From Blastomyces gilchristii SLH14081 (taxonomy: Eukaryota > Ascomycota > Eurotiomycetes > Onygenales > Ajellomycetaceae), in contig NW_003101669.1 in assembly GCF_000003855.2 (NCBI RefSeq), positions 489,740 through 553,739 on the forward strand: DNA of 64,000 bases, in the 5' to 3' direction. A program made the translations under genes and the position numbers. The notes beneath the pieces are model-generated. The model worked only from the letters and a program-made list of their open reading frames with translations, had not been told where the DNA came from and did not search any database. The first letter of the stretch is position 1, and the number at the start of each line of letters is the position of its first letter. This document shows, one piece after another, positions 21,900 through 35,060 of this stretch.

Positions 21900-24280
21900 A
21901 GTGATCAGTTATTAAAAATAAATTATTATCTTTCTCAAATTATTATTATATCTTCTGAATTTACTTCTTTTACTTCTTTTACTTCTATTGAAGATTCATA
22001 AACTCTTCAAGAAATCACTATAAATCACAAAATCTATATTATTTATAATTTAATACAGAATACTCTCTTTTAATTATAATGAATAATCACTTCATTCTTC
22101 ATATCTGATTTCAGGTCATGAAATTTATGAAAAACTCAACATAAATATTAAGATGAACTATGAAATAATTATTAATAGATTGCATTGTAGATTACTGAAG
22201 AGTCATCTCTCTACTACAATCACTGTAACTTCATTCAGAAATATTTATTATAAACTGATTATAACTCTGAAGAAATTTCTCAACATCTGAAGTCATCAGA
22301 ATACAGATAATAAAAGAAAAATAATCAGAAAATTACTACTGAGTTGATAAGTTACTCTATCAGATAATGATTTTTAATAACACTAACTTTCTAATTTGAA
22401 GAAAATCATGTAAAAATGATTATATATCAGTACTCTGATTTCATAACTCTCATCTAATAACTTCTATGAATAATTACTTTATATATATATATCTCTGAAT
22501 CTTTCTCTTCAATTAATTGAAAACTCTGAATTTTAAACACTTCTTTAAATACTTAATTCAAATCTTCATATTTCATATCAATTCTGTCTTCAGTTCAATC
22601 TTAAGATATACTACAAAGTTAATATACAATATCTAGAATCAGAGTTGAAGAATTATTAAAGAGTATCTCTCACAGTAAATGCATGAACTAGTATAAACAA
22701 TCTTACATTTATAAGAGTTATATGTTATTACATTGATAAGAACTGAACTTATCAAGAGACATTAATTGAATTTAAATCATTGATCAGTAGTCATACTGAG
22801 AATTATATAATAGAGATATTAATAACTGTGATTAAAAATGACTATTGAAATATTAGTCTCAGTCTTCTTATAATTATAACTAATAATACTGTGAATAACT
22901 ATATTATAATGAATAGTTTGAAGTAAAAATTGACTTTGCATTTCTGAAATGATAAACAAGATTATATTCTCTGTATTACTCATGTGATTCAACTTGTGAT
23001 ATAAACACTGATAAAGAATCTTAACATTGAGATGAAGAATAATAAGATGACTGATTCTTGAGATAAGAATGAGATAAAAGTGATTACTTAAGTAACTTTT
23101 ACATTCACTTTATAAAAGATAATATTTTTTGATAACACTTTTTAATATTGCTTTTTAATAATGCTTTTTGATAATACTACTGTTAATTTTGAATAGATTG
23201 ACTAATAATTTAAATATCACAGATTTGAAACATTACTAATGTAATTTATATCTTCTCTAAATAATAATAATGATTTCATGATATTTAATAAATAAATAAA
23301 TCAGTCACATCACTGAATATGATACAGAATATTAGAATACAGTGAAGTTCAATATATAAGATAACTGTTCAAACTCTTCAATTATATTAGATAATTAATC
23401 ATTGAGTGCAATACTCTGATTAGAAAAAGATTCAGATATTGAAACTTTCTAATATAAAGTGAACTCAGTTGAAATATATAATTGATTTACTATTTCAGTT
23501 TTATAAGATAATAAAGATAGTCTTAATTACTTATATATCAATGCTGCAGTCAGTCTGATAAGTGTATAACAGTTTATTTACTTATCTTGAGAAGCAGTTG
23601 AATCACTTAAAAAGAAATTCAGTCTGAAATAATACTATAACACAGGCTATTATTACTGTAAGAAATAAACTGATATATTACTACAGTAAAACTGAACAAT
23701 CTTTTACAGAGTACTATACTATAGTAGCTTTACTAGATTTCTCTTATTGAGTTAATATCTACACTTCTCAAGATTAAATAGAGAAGAAATAAGACTTATA
23801 TGTTAAATTAGTCTGAGACTACTATAATACTAACTATTAGAAATTTGAATGAGCAGATGTTAGAGATGTGAAGACAGTGAAATACAATTCTCTAGTAAGT
23901 AATGATCTTTGATAATACTTTATATTATATAGAACTATAATACTAACTTTGAAACAGAACTTATATATATTAATTATAACTGAAAATCAGGCAAAACTAT
24001 ATACTTATAAAACTGAATTTGACTGCTATCTTCAAGATAATTCAATAAATTTACATATTAAATCAATTCTAGAGTTATGAAAAATTGTTAAGAGTATATA
24101 TTTAACTGTTGCACTGATAATATATAATATTCTAATAATTTCATTAACAGAGATGAGAATGAAGTGAAAGTTCAACTCAAGCTGAGATATTTATCACTAT
24201 TATCAGAGACAATTATAAGAAAAAAGAATCAAGAAACTTATAATTATAAAACATGAAATTATCAGACAGTTTAATATCTC
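21900..24280 (+). pseudogene. hAT-family transposase, decayed
   Basis: hAT transposases cut and paste the element and leave 8-bp duplications. Family marks visible through many stops: the CxxH-type segment ILCITHVIQLVI at 22966-23000 (consensus RC.AH..NL), preceded by FRNDKQDY; a segment with NKLIYYYSK and then FTEYYTIVALL (about 23670-23730), the block before the dimerisation domain; and the C-terminal dimerisation region at about 23970-24190 (EFDCYLQD, ILEL*K for the usual iLxWW, VALIIYNILII, then a decayed R..FS block). I cannot place the start; upstream of 22100 no motif is clear. Trp and Arg codons are mostly TGA or TAA now. Confidence 0.75.
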
Positions 24281-25539
24281 TGATCACAGTATATCAGAGA
24301 AGTGTAGTTTTCATGAGAAAGTGAAGAATAAACTTGTACAAGAATGTATTTAGTTGTTTCATGAGTGTTATTAATAATTATTACTAAATTCTGATTATAT
24401 AAGCAATCACTGAATGAACTGAATGAGACTGAATTTAATCTTCAGTCTCAGTCTCATTCTGATTTTGAAAGAATGATCATCTTTCACAGTTTATTCTGAG
24501 AAATTACTCTCATTTCACTGTTCTTGAATTAAATCTAGTCATTTTTCATGTCATTTCTCTCAGAAATGGTTCATTTTCAGATTTTTTTGAGACTTGATTC
24601 TGGTGAGACTCATGCCAAGAAATGTATGAAATCAGATCAAATGAAATCAAATGTGAAATTCATGGTTCTGGCGGCCAGTCTAAGTATTACCTACTCTATA
24701 AGAAGGCATCATGTCAGCTCTGATAAGAAGCTCAGATGCTAAAGCAGTACAGAGTGAGAGTCTCAAAGCTTCAAGTATTGACAGATTCTGTCAAGACTGA
24801 GAAGATCTCTCTTACTCATCTGTAAAAGAAGATGAAAGCATGAGTCTTCAAGATAAAAAAACATCTCAGAATAACTGATCTTAAGAAGAAATTAGCTGAT
24901 ACTGCTGTTAAAAGCATTATAGAGATCAATCACTGATTGAAGAGAATCTCACTTCAGTTGAAGCAGATAACTGAGATACTTTATAAGTTAATAAATTAAT
25001 ACTTTCAGCATCTCTCATGCTCTTCTACAGTATGCTTCTCTGTGATGTCACAGTACTAACTTCTCAGCAGACAAAGATATCAGTACTGAAGACTTCAATA
25101 GTGAAGAATAAGTTTGATGAGAGTGTGATTATCAATGAGTAGACTCTTAGATTTCTTCTTTTTACTTTTTCAGTGAGCTGCAGTCTCATTAGAATAGTAG
25201 TGACCTGTGAATCAATAATATCAATCTTTTTATTGATTTTAAATATCTCTTTTCTCTAACTGCTTCAGGAATTTTACACTTGTATAGTCTCATTAAACTT
25301 CTAAAAAATCCTTTGAGAGAAAATAGAAGAACAGTGCTACAGAGTTCATAAGACATCAGCTCATCACTGTGAGATCATCTCTAAAAAAACTCTTTGAGAA
25401 AAAATGAGAAGTCTCAAGCCGCATTTCTTACTTAACATCTCTGATATGTAACAGAGCAGTCTCTACTAGTCATCTCATAGCTTACAATCTCTTTCTCAGC
25501 ATTTTTCAAATGCTCAAGTAGTTCTCATAAATTCTCTAA

Positions 25540-28500
25540 TAATAAATAATCTTCTCATTTAATAAGATATTGAAGCTTGCTGTAATATATTCACTTATTC
25601 AATATTTTCTTCATAAGATATTTAATATCACTCTTATTCTCAATATGATTCAGTCAAGGCAGCTCTGCTCTGAGATATTGCTTATAGAGCTTCAAATAGA
25701 AAATGTGAAAAGCAGAATAAATTAATTTCAATTCTGTGAATAATTTCAACTTATATATCTGCTTATTCATCACTCTTATTATCAGAAAAGATTCTAGTCA
25801 TCACTTACTAAGCTTCTTATATAATCTTATTATCTTGATATTCTTTACTGAAAGTAGTACTTGATTCCCTATTGAGAACTTCATTAAAAAATGTTTTTAA
25901 TTATAGTATTCTGTCTGCTACTTCTGAGTGCAGTGAATACTTTTCATCATCTTCTTATAGATTTTATTTAAAAGTTTCAATCTTGCTTTTACTTCTAGTA
26001 CTGAGAAGTACTCTGTTCTCTGTATCTATTCAATATTCTGACTATCTATCTCTCTCTTTAAAACATCATTCATGATGTCACTGAATAATAAAGAATTATA
26101 TTCATAATAAGTATAGAAAGAAGATACTTTTAAGATTACATTTTTTGTATTATTATATGTAAATTCAGCAGTCAGAAGATGTTTAAGTCAATCATTCTGA
26201 TAATATAAATAGAATACTTGAAGATGCTATTTTAATATCTGATTCTAATATTCAGTCTGATCATCTGTCTGTGAATGAAATGCACTAGTGAGAAGATATC
26301 TTATTATAAGATAATAGCAAAAAGTTGATCAGTATTTACTGATAAAGAGGGATTCTTGCTCTATTATCAATGATTTCAGAGCACTGTAATTATAAATGAT
26401 GATATCTAAAAACAGATCAGTCAATTCAGAGACTTTAATCTCTTTATAAGTAGGAATATATTTTATTATCTTTGTAAAACAGTCAACAATGACCAAAATT
26501 GAGTCATATTCTTTAACTCTTATCCACTTTGACAGATCAACTATGAAATTCATTAATAGATTCTGCTATAAACTCTTTCAAACAGACAGTGATACTAACT
26601 CACTGTATTACTTATATTATAAGATCTTTATTCTTTGACAGATATTATAAGTCTTAATATACTCTTTGACATCTGTCTGAAGCTTGTCTTAAATATATTT
26701 ATGTTTTAAAAGCTTCTCAGTCTTCTCTAACCTGAAGTGCTCTGTATGAGAATTATTATAATAAATTCTTAATAACTTCTAGCACACTGCTCTACTATAA
26801 GAGATAAAGACTGAATTATTCAGCAGTAGAAGTTCACATTCTTCTAGTTATCAGTGACTTGATTTCTTAGCAGCATCATTCTGCTCAGAGTCTGTCTCTT
26901 TCAAGTTCAAACTGAATTCTTTCTTCTTCAACTTCTGAATTCAAGCTGTAGTAGAGATATCTCTCTTCTATAACTTATCAATAAATTTTAAAAGCAGTTA
27001 AATTGAAAGATTGTAGACTGTTTCATTCTTTATCAATTCAATGATAGTAAGATATGATATGAGAAGCTCATGATCTTCAGTGTTAATTCTCTGCAGAGAC
27101 CTGAGTTTTCTTTCACCTTCTATACTGAGTCATGCAGCTGTCTTATCAGTGCTGTTCTCAAGCTTCAGAGAATCTTAATTCTCTGCAGTCAGCTTCTTCT
27201 ACAGTGATGACAGAGATTCTTTTATAGAATTCTTCTTTACATTAATAATATTATAATCAGACTGTCTAAACAGTGCATCAGTGAGATTAAGCTGATCTGA
27301 ATGATATCAGATATAGAAATCATACTCTGAAAGCAGCTTCACTCATCTCACTTGATATTCTATCAAGCTCTTTGTTGTCAAGAAGTAATACAGATTTATA
27401 TAATCAGTGAGAACTTGTACTGAATACTTACTACTCTGAAGATAATATCACCAGATCTTAAAGAATTTGACAATTACTAATATCTCTTGATTATGAGTAT
27501 TATATCTTCTCTGCATGAGTAATAACTTCTTGAAGAAGAAGATCACTGATCTTCATTCACAGTGTCTTATAGACTCTGTAAAAAAGTCTTCTCTCACAGA
27601 CATTTCATTGTCTGTATTCTCAGAGATAATTATTCTCTGATTCTTTTAATATTGAAAGGCTTTCAGTGTCAATTGTGAAAAGATTTCATAGATCTCATTC
27701 TCAGATACATCAGTCTCACACTGACTAAGTAAGTTGAGATTAAAGTAATTCAGTATTGTGATATCTGTAAAAGCTTATTTCAATTCTGCAAATATCTGTG
27801 TAATGTCTTAAGTGAGAATAAACAGTTCTGTTTTTCTGTCTTTCACACTTCTCTTTAATATATTTGTAAGAGAGATAGTAATCTGTGAATATGTATAGAT
27901 AAATTATCTGTAGAAATTTACAAATTCTAGAAATATTTATATCTCACAGTACATCTGTGATGCTGATCAGTTCTTAATGACAGAGACTCAGCTTCTGTTC
28001 ATTGAAATGTCTTTCATCTTAACAATATAATCTAAGAAATCAATCTCCTGCATGTAGAACAAGCATTTTTCAGTGTTTGTATAAAGTTAATACTGTCTCA
28101 AGTGACTTAATACTTCTTAAACATGAGTATCATGTTCTTTCTTCATTTTCAAGAAGATTAGAATGTCAGTTAAGTATACTATGCAGAAGACATTAACAAG
28201 GCCCTGCAGTGTCTTATTTATATAAGTCTGAAAGATAGCTGAAGTGTTATAAAGATTAAAAGATAAAACAAGATATTTAAAATTACTGTACTTGATATAA
28301 AAAGCTGTTTTTCAAATGTTATCTTTGTTAACTCTGATTCTATGATAGATATTCTGTATATCAATCTTTAAGAACATCTTTGCTTCAGATAATCAATCAA
28401 TCATCTTATTAATTAACAGTAATAAATAGTGATTCTTAACTATCATCTTATTGAGATCTCTGTAGTCTACACATAGACATAGCCTACTGTTCTTCTTGAG

Positions 28501-29240
28501 TACAAAGAGTATAGACATCTCTGTTAGACTCTTTGATAAGTATATTCAGTTCTTTGATTGCACTTTCTCAAGATATTTGCACAGAACATTCAATTTCTTT
28601 ACAGATAAGTTATAAAGAGGCCTGTACAGCATTATTACACTATTCTCAAGATGAATCTTATATCATATCTTGATGTCAGAAAACTTCACTGCTTTTCTTT
28701 CTGAAAAGACATTCTTATAATCTGTAAAGAGACATTGTATATATCTGTCTTTAATAATGAATACTGCTGCTAATCTTGTAGTGAGAGTGATGACTTCTTC
28801 ATCTGTTTTCAAGTCTCAGTCACCTGCTATATAGTATATCAACTCTATCTTTTTCTCAAGATTCTGCTGATGAAACTCTTCAGATTTCTCTATTACTATC
28901 TCTTTATCAGTGAGACAGTACTATTATATCTGAGAGACTTAGTCAATGAGAGAATTGTTTTCTCTCAATTATAGAAGATCTAGAATGATGTTCTTATCTA
29001 TGATATTAACAGTGTGAAGAAGCAGACTGCTCTTCTTGAAGATTTCTTCTAAGTCTGTGATTACATACTTCACTTGAATTATGCTAAAACAGTGATACTT
29101 TGTTTCATCAGTAAATTTTACATAATCTGATAAGTTTATCTTCTTTCAACTCTTCATCAAAGAAAAGAAATAGAATATGAAGTTAACATTCACTCTGAAG
29201 TTGAGTAGACATCTCACTGATACCTTCTTATTCAGAGTAT
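25540..29240 (-). pseudogene. pol: gypsy A pol with C-terminal chromodomain
   Basis: Protease remains near 29150-29240. Reverse transcriptase spans about 28050-28760, with the catalytic box reading YLTD at 28165-28176 (first Asp lost) and ILIF after it. An NFYRQFI-like connection and RNase H follow (about 27600-27830). The integrase core is at 26329-26553 (MNFIVDL, then ILVIVDCFTKIIKYIPTYK, then EQESLFISKYW-like), with a QTD-Q-E-type Glu segment near 26250-26280. A chromodomain lies at about 25540-25690, which would direct insertion to marked chromatin. Stop codons are frequent, but the open stretch at 26329-26553 keeps an almost normal integrase sequence. Confidence 0.88.
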
Positions 29241-29245
29241 ATATT
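29241..29245. repeat. target-site duplication of gypsy B (left)
   Basis: ATATT; the partner is at 44310-44314. Removing B with one copy rejoins the gag-protease reading region of gypsy A. Confidence 0.93.
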
Positions 29246-29503
29246 TGTAAGAATAAGAGCTCACAGGCGATTATTCAGGTGTTTGCAGCTTGGCGTGATA
29301 TGTACTGTTAACTACTAGAAGTATTCATGATAGAAAGATAAAATGTAGAAGTCAAATGTATAATAGCATTCAAGCTGTGTTATAAATAGTATTCACAAAC
29401 TTCAGTCTATATAGTTATGTGTAGTCAAGAGTCACTAACTCTATTGATTATATAAGAGATAGAAATAGAGATAAAGAATTCACAAGAGACAGAATTTCTT
29501 ATA
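29246..29503 (-). repeat. LTR of gypsy B (3' LTR by coding strand)
   Basis: 258 bp, TGTAAGAATA to TTCTTATA (final CA decayed to TA). Compared with 44052-44309, its outer half is better preserved (GGCGATTATTCAGG) and its inner half is more mutated. Confidence 0.95.
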
Positions 29504-32500
29504 TACTTCTTTCTCTCTAAGACTTCATCTGCAAAGTCTTTCACTGAGTGACTTCATAGAATCAGCTCAGCACTGCAGTGATACTCACTAAAAATTGTTC
29601 ATATCTATAAAAAAAATCTTAGTGAGGAAAAATCTGTTATTACTATGAAGAAAAAAGAGTCTATCACTCAGTTTCTTATTTTATAAGATTCTTTATAATC
29701 TACAGATTCTTCTCTGACTATTATACAGATTCATCTTATATCTTTTATATAGAAGAGTTTCAGTTGACTCTCAATCATTTTCATGAGATTCTTATATGAT
29801 TATTACACAGATTTATCTTACAGATAAATCACTCTCTATAAAATTACTCTCATTAAAGAGAAGTATTTATGAGTTGATTTTTCACTCATTCTTATAAATT
29901 ATTGTTCTTTGACACTGTAGAATTATAAGGAATTTTTTATTCTTTTATTAACTCTATAGAATTGTAGAATTAAGATATCTGCAGTCTGTAATCACTCTTT
30001 ATAATTATATAGAAAGATTCAGATCTGTAATTCATAATCACTCTTTATTTACTAGAGTAATCTGACTGTTCTGTAGAATTACTCACAGTGTAAGTAAATC
30101 TCTCTAGAGTAGTATAAATATTTCAGATCTATTCACAGAATCTCATCTTCTTTTCTCTTTTTCTATAACAGCTTTTATTCTTATAAACTGTGAGTATTCT
30201 CATTCATCTGCAAAGTGTTTTTATTCAGATAATAGAGAGAGAGTATTTCTAACAATATTCATATATTGATTCAAGAACTTCTCAAGAATAAAAAATTTTT
30301 CAATTTCAATATCTTTGTAAATAATATCTGACTGCTGCTAAGCTTTTTATAAGTATTCTCATAACTTCTCTGATCACTTTTTATCAGCTGATGAAGCAGA
30401 AATATTACTACTCATAACAGTATCTTCACTTCTTTCAGTCTCATCATCACATCTGATCTTTGAGTTAGTAGTCAACTTCATGTCTTCTTCAGATCAGCTT
30501 CTGACTTCAAGTAGTGTAGTTCTACTCTTTGCTATAAGTCTCTCTGTAAGTAATTTCTTACAGACTCTAGTTAACAGTTCTTATAAAACTCTCAGTGTTA
30601 TCAGTGTCTTCTACAGTCTTACAGATCTATAATTATCTTCTCTCTGCCTGCATGATCTCTGACCAGATATATGCAAATATGCCTAAATTTTCTATCAATG
30701 ATTCTCACACCGCGGCGCATTTTCACAATCTCATTGTCAATAAGAGATGAGTTCTCAGATACCTGTAAAATTCAGATAATCAAGGCAATGCAAATATCAT
30801 GAATTTGTGATAAGAGTTAATCTGAACAGATAAGCCTTCTCTTCATATCTCAATTGTTTCTGAACTGAATACTTCAGTATCACTGAGAGAGTAGACACAG
30901 CTTTGTAAGAAGTATCTGATTACATATATAGACAGTCAGCTCTTAAGACTCTACTATAACTGTATATATTCTGATATCTGACTTCTCTGAAGTCTGTGTA
31001 TTTCTGATAGTCTTCATATTAAATATAACAATTATCTGTATTATAAACACAATACTCTCTACTTCTTTAAAGAGAAGAATTGATAGTCACAGAGAAATTA
31101 AGTATCATAAATATTGAGAATATAAATGTGAATTTTCTTTATTTTTTCTTTATCAGTCTCTAAATTATGTTCATAGTTCTGTTTTTATTTTCTTTATTTT
31201 TTAACTTTAATAACAGTATGATTTCTTCTTCTCTTTATATACACTGCAGACTATTCATCTCAGTAGAAACTTATCATCTTATAGACTAGAGTTTATAAAT
31301 AACAGTATTAATATCTTTATTATAATCAGGTTTTTAGTGAAGACTGTATTATTCTGACTTATCAGAATTTACAGTATAAAAGTTATATCTCAGCTTTCAC
31401 AGATATTTTATCTATTCAGATGATTTCTAAGTAAACTTATTCATCTTATCAGAATACTCTTATCACTGAATCTTAAATCAGAGCTTATAATCTCACTTCT
31501 CTGAGTTAATAATCTCTTTGATCTGATATTATCTTTCACTCTCTAGTACTTTATAAATAGAGTGATAAGTCACAGAATTCTCTTCTAAGAATTTCTTATA
31601 TTCATAGAATAAAGAGATATAAAAAACATTGTATATCTATAACTCAGATAACAGTTTTAATCTATAGAACTATAAGCTAACTTTCTTTATAATCTTATAA
31701 GACTCTATTTATAAGAGATTCAGCTTCTTACTAGATCTTTATATGATAATATTTTCTAGACTTAGTCAGACTCTATTATCTTTCTTGAAACTCTTTATAA
31801 TATATTTAAAGTCATAGTATCTCTTCTAATACTCTTAAGTCTTTCTCAAGAATTCACAGACTTTCTCTCAGATATTCTGAATTCTCTCAGTCTGTTCACA
31901 GACATCACTACACTCTATAGTGTACTCTCACAGGTTTATCAAGATTATTCACAGATGAGTTTCAATGAGTATCTTAAAAAGAGTTTTATCTGTGCTGATA
32001 TACTTTAAGTTATTATATATAAACTTTATAAGTGATAATCAATACACTCAGTCATTCTGATTGTAATTGACAAAGTATTACAGATACTGTTTTAATATAC
32101 TTATCAGATATTCTATGTGATTATCTGTCTATTGATGAAAAGCTGTACTTAGATCTTATAAGATCTTCAGTATAGTTATCAGATCAAATCAGTACTTCTC
32201 TATGAAAATTGATTCTCTATCTGAGATAATATTTACAGATAACTCATATAACTGAATCACATCACAGATAAAGATATAAGTCAAATTCTTTGACTTCAAG
32301 TTCTTATAAATGAGTATAAAGTATATCATCTTAATAAAGTAATTCACTATCATCAGCACACTGTCAAAACAGGTATTATATATATTCTTATTTTCAGAGA
32401 GACTTATAAGAGTATTCATTTCTAGCTGTTCTCAAGATTTCTGTGAAATAAGTAGAGAAGTAAGTTCTTTATATAATCTGAACTGTACTATTCATGAATT

Positions 32501-33374
32501 CTGATAAATAGTATAAGAATTTACTATCTTCTTTATAAGTTCTTACATCTTTAGTCAGAAGTATTTTCTTGTAAGTAACTCATGAGTTCTAGTATCTATA
32601 AAGTAATCTACTAGAGAAGAGTCATGATATCTTTTAATGAGTTTTATATATAGAAACTTATTTACAGGTATATAAATCCAGCTCTCTCTTTATAAGAGAT
32701 TATTTAAGTCTCTTCAATTCTTTATTTCTGCAGAATTAATTTCTGCTGTGAGTAGTTTCTGAATATACTGAGTATATTCATTCTTCAGTTATAGTTCAGA
32801 CAATTCAAATAGAAGATCTTATAAAGACTTATACTCTGTTTCTTCTTATATCAGATCTTCTGCAGTACTTCTCAAAGCCTGTAAATTCTTCAGATTATAG
32901 ATACTCTTCAAGAACTCTCACAGAGATTCTCAGAGTGTTAACTCTTAGTATTATAGAGAGTAGTTATACAGACTTCTTTTCTTTCTTTTCTCTCTTCTCT
33001 TACAGGGAATTAAGAGACTCTTCAGTTAATCTCTTTATAACACTCAGTTTAAGCATTCTGTAAAGCTTTTCTATCTTCTCTAGCTTCTCTATATCTGTTA
33101 CTCTGATCTTCTTAATATAGTCTGATCTGTGAGAGAATCTGTCTGCTGAGTTCTTAGATCTCTTGATATATTCTATCTTAAATCAGAACTCACTCAGTCT
33201 CTGAGCTCAGTGAATCTGCTACTGTAAGAGTTTCTTGATTAAAGTAAACTATTATAAGCTATTATAATTAGTTTTAATAGTAATCACTGTCACAAGACTC
33301 TTAAAGTAGTGATATTAGTGATAGAAGAATTTTACTATTATGAGAAGCTTCTAATCATAAATATTATAGTTAAT
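29504..33374 (-). pseudogene. pol: gypsy B pol 3' half: RNase H end, integrase, C-terminus
   Basis: The integrase core is clear at 32189-32419: SVLMIVNYFIKMIYFILIYK, then a strand ending ISDRESIFIEKYW, the form of a gypsy VDRFTK ... SDRG.F..W core. A zinc-binding region lies upstream on the coding strand (about 32450-32800) and RNase H remains run up to the G insertion. About 2.5 kb of broken frames follow the integrase to the LTR, including the segment also found as a scrap at 46684-46771. I saw no confident chromodomain. Confidence 0.78.
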
Positions 33375-33379
33375 CTCTG
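33375..33379. repeat. target-site duplication of gypsy G (left)
   Basis: CTCTG; the partner is at 41185-41189. Element C has the undisturbed site at about 51505-51515. Confidence 0.93.
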
Positions 33380-33912
33380 TGTCACGCTCCCGGCCGCGCC
33401 AAGGCCCCGCTGCGGTTCCACACGGCTCATCGCTTCCATGCGGATGATTTCATCCTGTCTGAACCAGTTTTCAACCACTCTATGACATCATTCAGATATA
33501 TCATAGGAAGATTCAATTAATGAATATAAGAATCTCACTTCTATATGAGGTCAGCAGATTACTCTTCCTTGACAATAAGATATCACTGAGATATCACTTT
33601 GACTATTCTCACTCATGAAATGAGAGGAGAGTATTCACTCATTATCTATATAGAATAGCTAGATGCTGACTTCTTATCAAAGAAGTCAGTGATTCATTTT
33701 TCTTCTACTGAAATATATATAAGAGTTACTATGTGTCTTATACAATCTTCTTAGTATACTAAGTATCATATCTGTGATATTCTCATAATAATTCTGTAGT
33801 CTATGATCTCACTATTTAAGCAAGATAGTCAAGCTCACTTATACAGCTTCTTAAACAACTATCTCTATATAATACTGCTGACTAGTCACTGCTTCAGTTC
33901 TATCATATTACA
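33380..33912 (+). repeat. 5' LTR of gypsy G
   Basis: 533 bp. The first roughly 100 bp are almost unmutated and GC-rich (GCTCCCGGCCGCGCC near 33386), while the same bases of the 3' LTR have turned to T and A. The inner end is mutated (ends ATTACA). Confidence 0.95.
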
Positions 33913-34101
33913 ATTTGAATCACTTGATCTGATTATACATTTGAATCAGTCAAGCTCTAACAGATTAATATGATCTCATACACTCATGCTGAGACTGACC
34001 TGATCTCACTCTCTGAGAAAAACACTACATTATTCTCTAGAGTGTGTACATCTCTACTCTGACAGAAATCTGAGATTTCTGAACTCACTGCACATTTTGA
34101 C

Positions 34102-35060
34102 ATGAGCTTTCCAATCACTCTGTCATCACTGTGGCCTCTACACACCTACATCTATCATGAATATAGAGAGATTAAGGTCAGAGATTCTCTGAGATATAAG
34201 GAAAACATATTATCTGAATTTCACAGCTTTATCTGTATTCTTGAATGGAAATTCTGCCTTAATCTGAGCCAGTATAATACTCATAAGATATAAGTAATAT
34301 ACACTGTCAACCTTCTTGAAGGCATCTCTGCAACTACTTAAATTATCAAGAAGAGAGAGCTTGAGTATATCAATACTGCTATAACTTAGAAAGAATTCAA
34401 GAACTTTCTACTGAATCAAATTAAAGATTATCATAACTGCAGCTTCACAGTAACATAGTGATTCAACTTATTATATTAATAAGATAATAAAAATTCTTTC
34501 AATTTCAATATAAGATTTGAAGAATATTGAGAGGAATTAACTGATGATTTGAATCAATTAAAAACACAGCTTTATCTCATGAAGCTGACTCACAAGGTGT
34601 GAATAATAATATCATAATATCAGAGTTCATCAATCAATCACACTGAGCTTGTTAATCTAGCTTCTCAGATCTATTTGAATAATTAATTCTTTAAGAAAAA
34701 GATCAATAAGATCTCTTCTAAATAATTAATAATGAGATCTAAACAGTGCTGTGACAGCTTCAGTGTAGAGAAAGTAAAGAAGAATTTCAAGTATTCTGAT
34801 TCTTCACTCACTGTAAAGAAATATTAAAAAAGATTTAATAAAGATCTCTGTTTCAACTACAGAGCTGATGATCACTATGTCAGTGATTGTAAGAAGTCAA
34901 AGAAGAGAAGAAACTGAGAAGATATCTTCTCAAAGTTAACTTCTCTCTTGACAAATGTATTCACAGAAGATAAAGAAGAGAAAGAGATGAAGAATTGATA
35001 ATTCTCATATTTTCAAGTTCATATTACAATCACAATGTATATTCTGAATGAGAAGATATC
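34102..35060 (+). pseudogene. gag: gypsy G gag
   Basis: Starts MSFPITLSSLWPLHTYIY at 34102 and stays open to 34293. After stops the frame recovers several times. The CCHC knuckle is at 34849-34890 (CFNYRADDHYVSDC): the second Cys has become Tyr by G-to-A. In gypsy A (44449-44490) that Cys is intact but the last one is lost. Gag forms the particle and binds the RNA. Confidence 0.85.

Larger units (their letters stand above)
18919..24682 (+). mobile_element. long hAT DNA transposon (copy D1)
   Basis: 5764 bp from TAGACTGACCG to CGGCCAGTCTA. Both ends match the MITEs: about 40 bp at the left, and about 90 bp at the right from 24595 on. It contains a decayed hAT transposase in its right half and a separate Cys/Lys-rich gene in the middle. 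The flanking 8-mers (GATATGTA and AGTATTAC) do not match, so the two ends may have been joined by recombination or a flank was deleted. The left 2.5 kb is repeated at 61532-64000 and, in part, at 427-1058. Confidence 0.85.
24683..29245 (-). mobile_element. gypsy A (chromovirus), 3' part
   Basis: A minus-strand element of the same family as gypsy G. Read right to left: protease, reverse transcriptase, RNase H, integrase, chromodomain and a 3' region matching G 38830-39590. It is split by gypsy B, and its gag part continues at 44310-45132. The join is exact: the 5-bp duplication ATATT flanks B. On the left it ends at the hAT terminus at 24682, so its own 3' end and LTR are missing. Confidence 0.92.
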
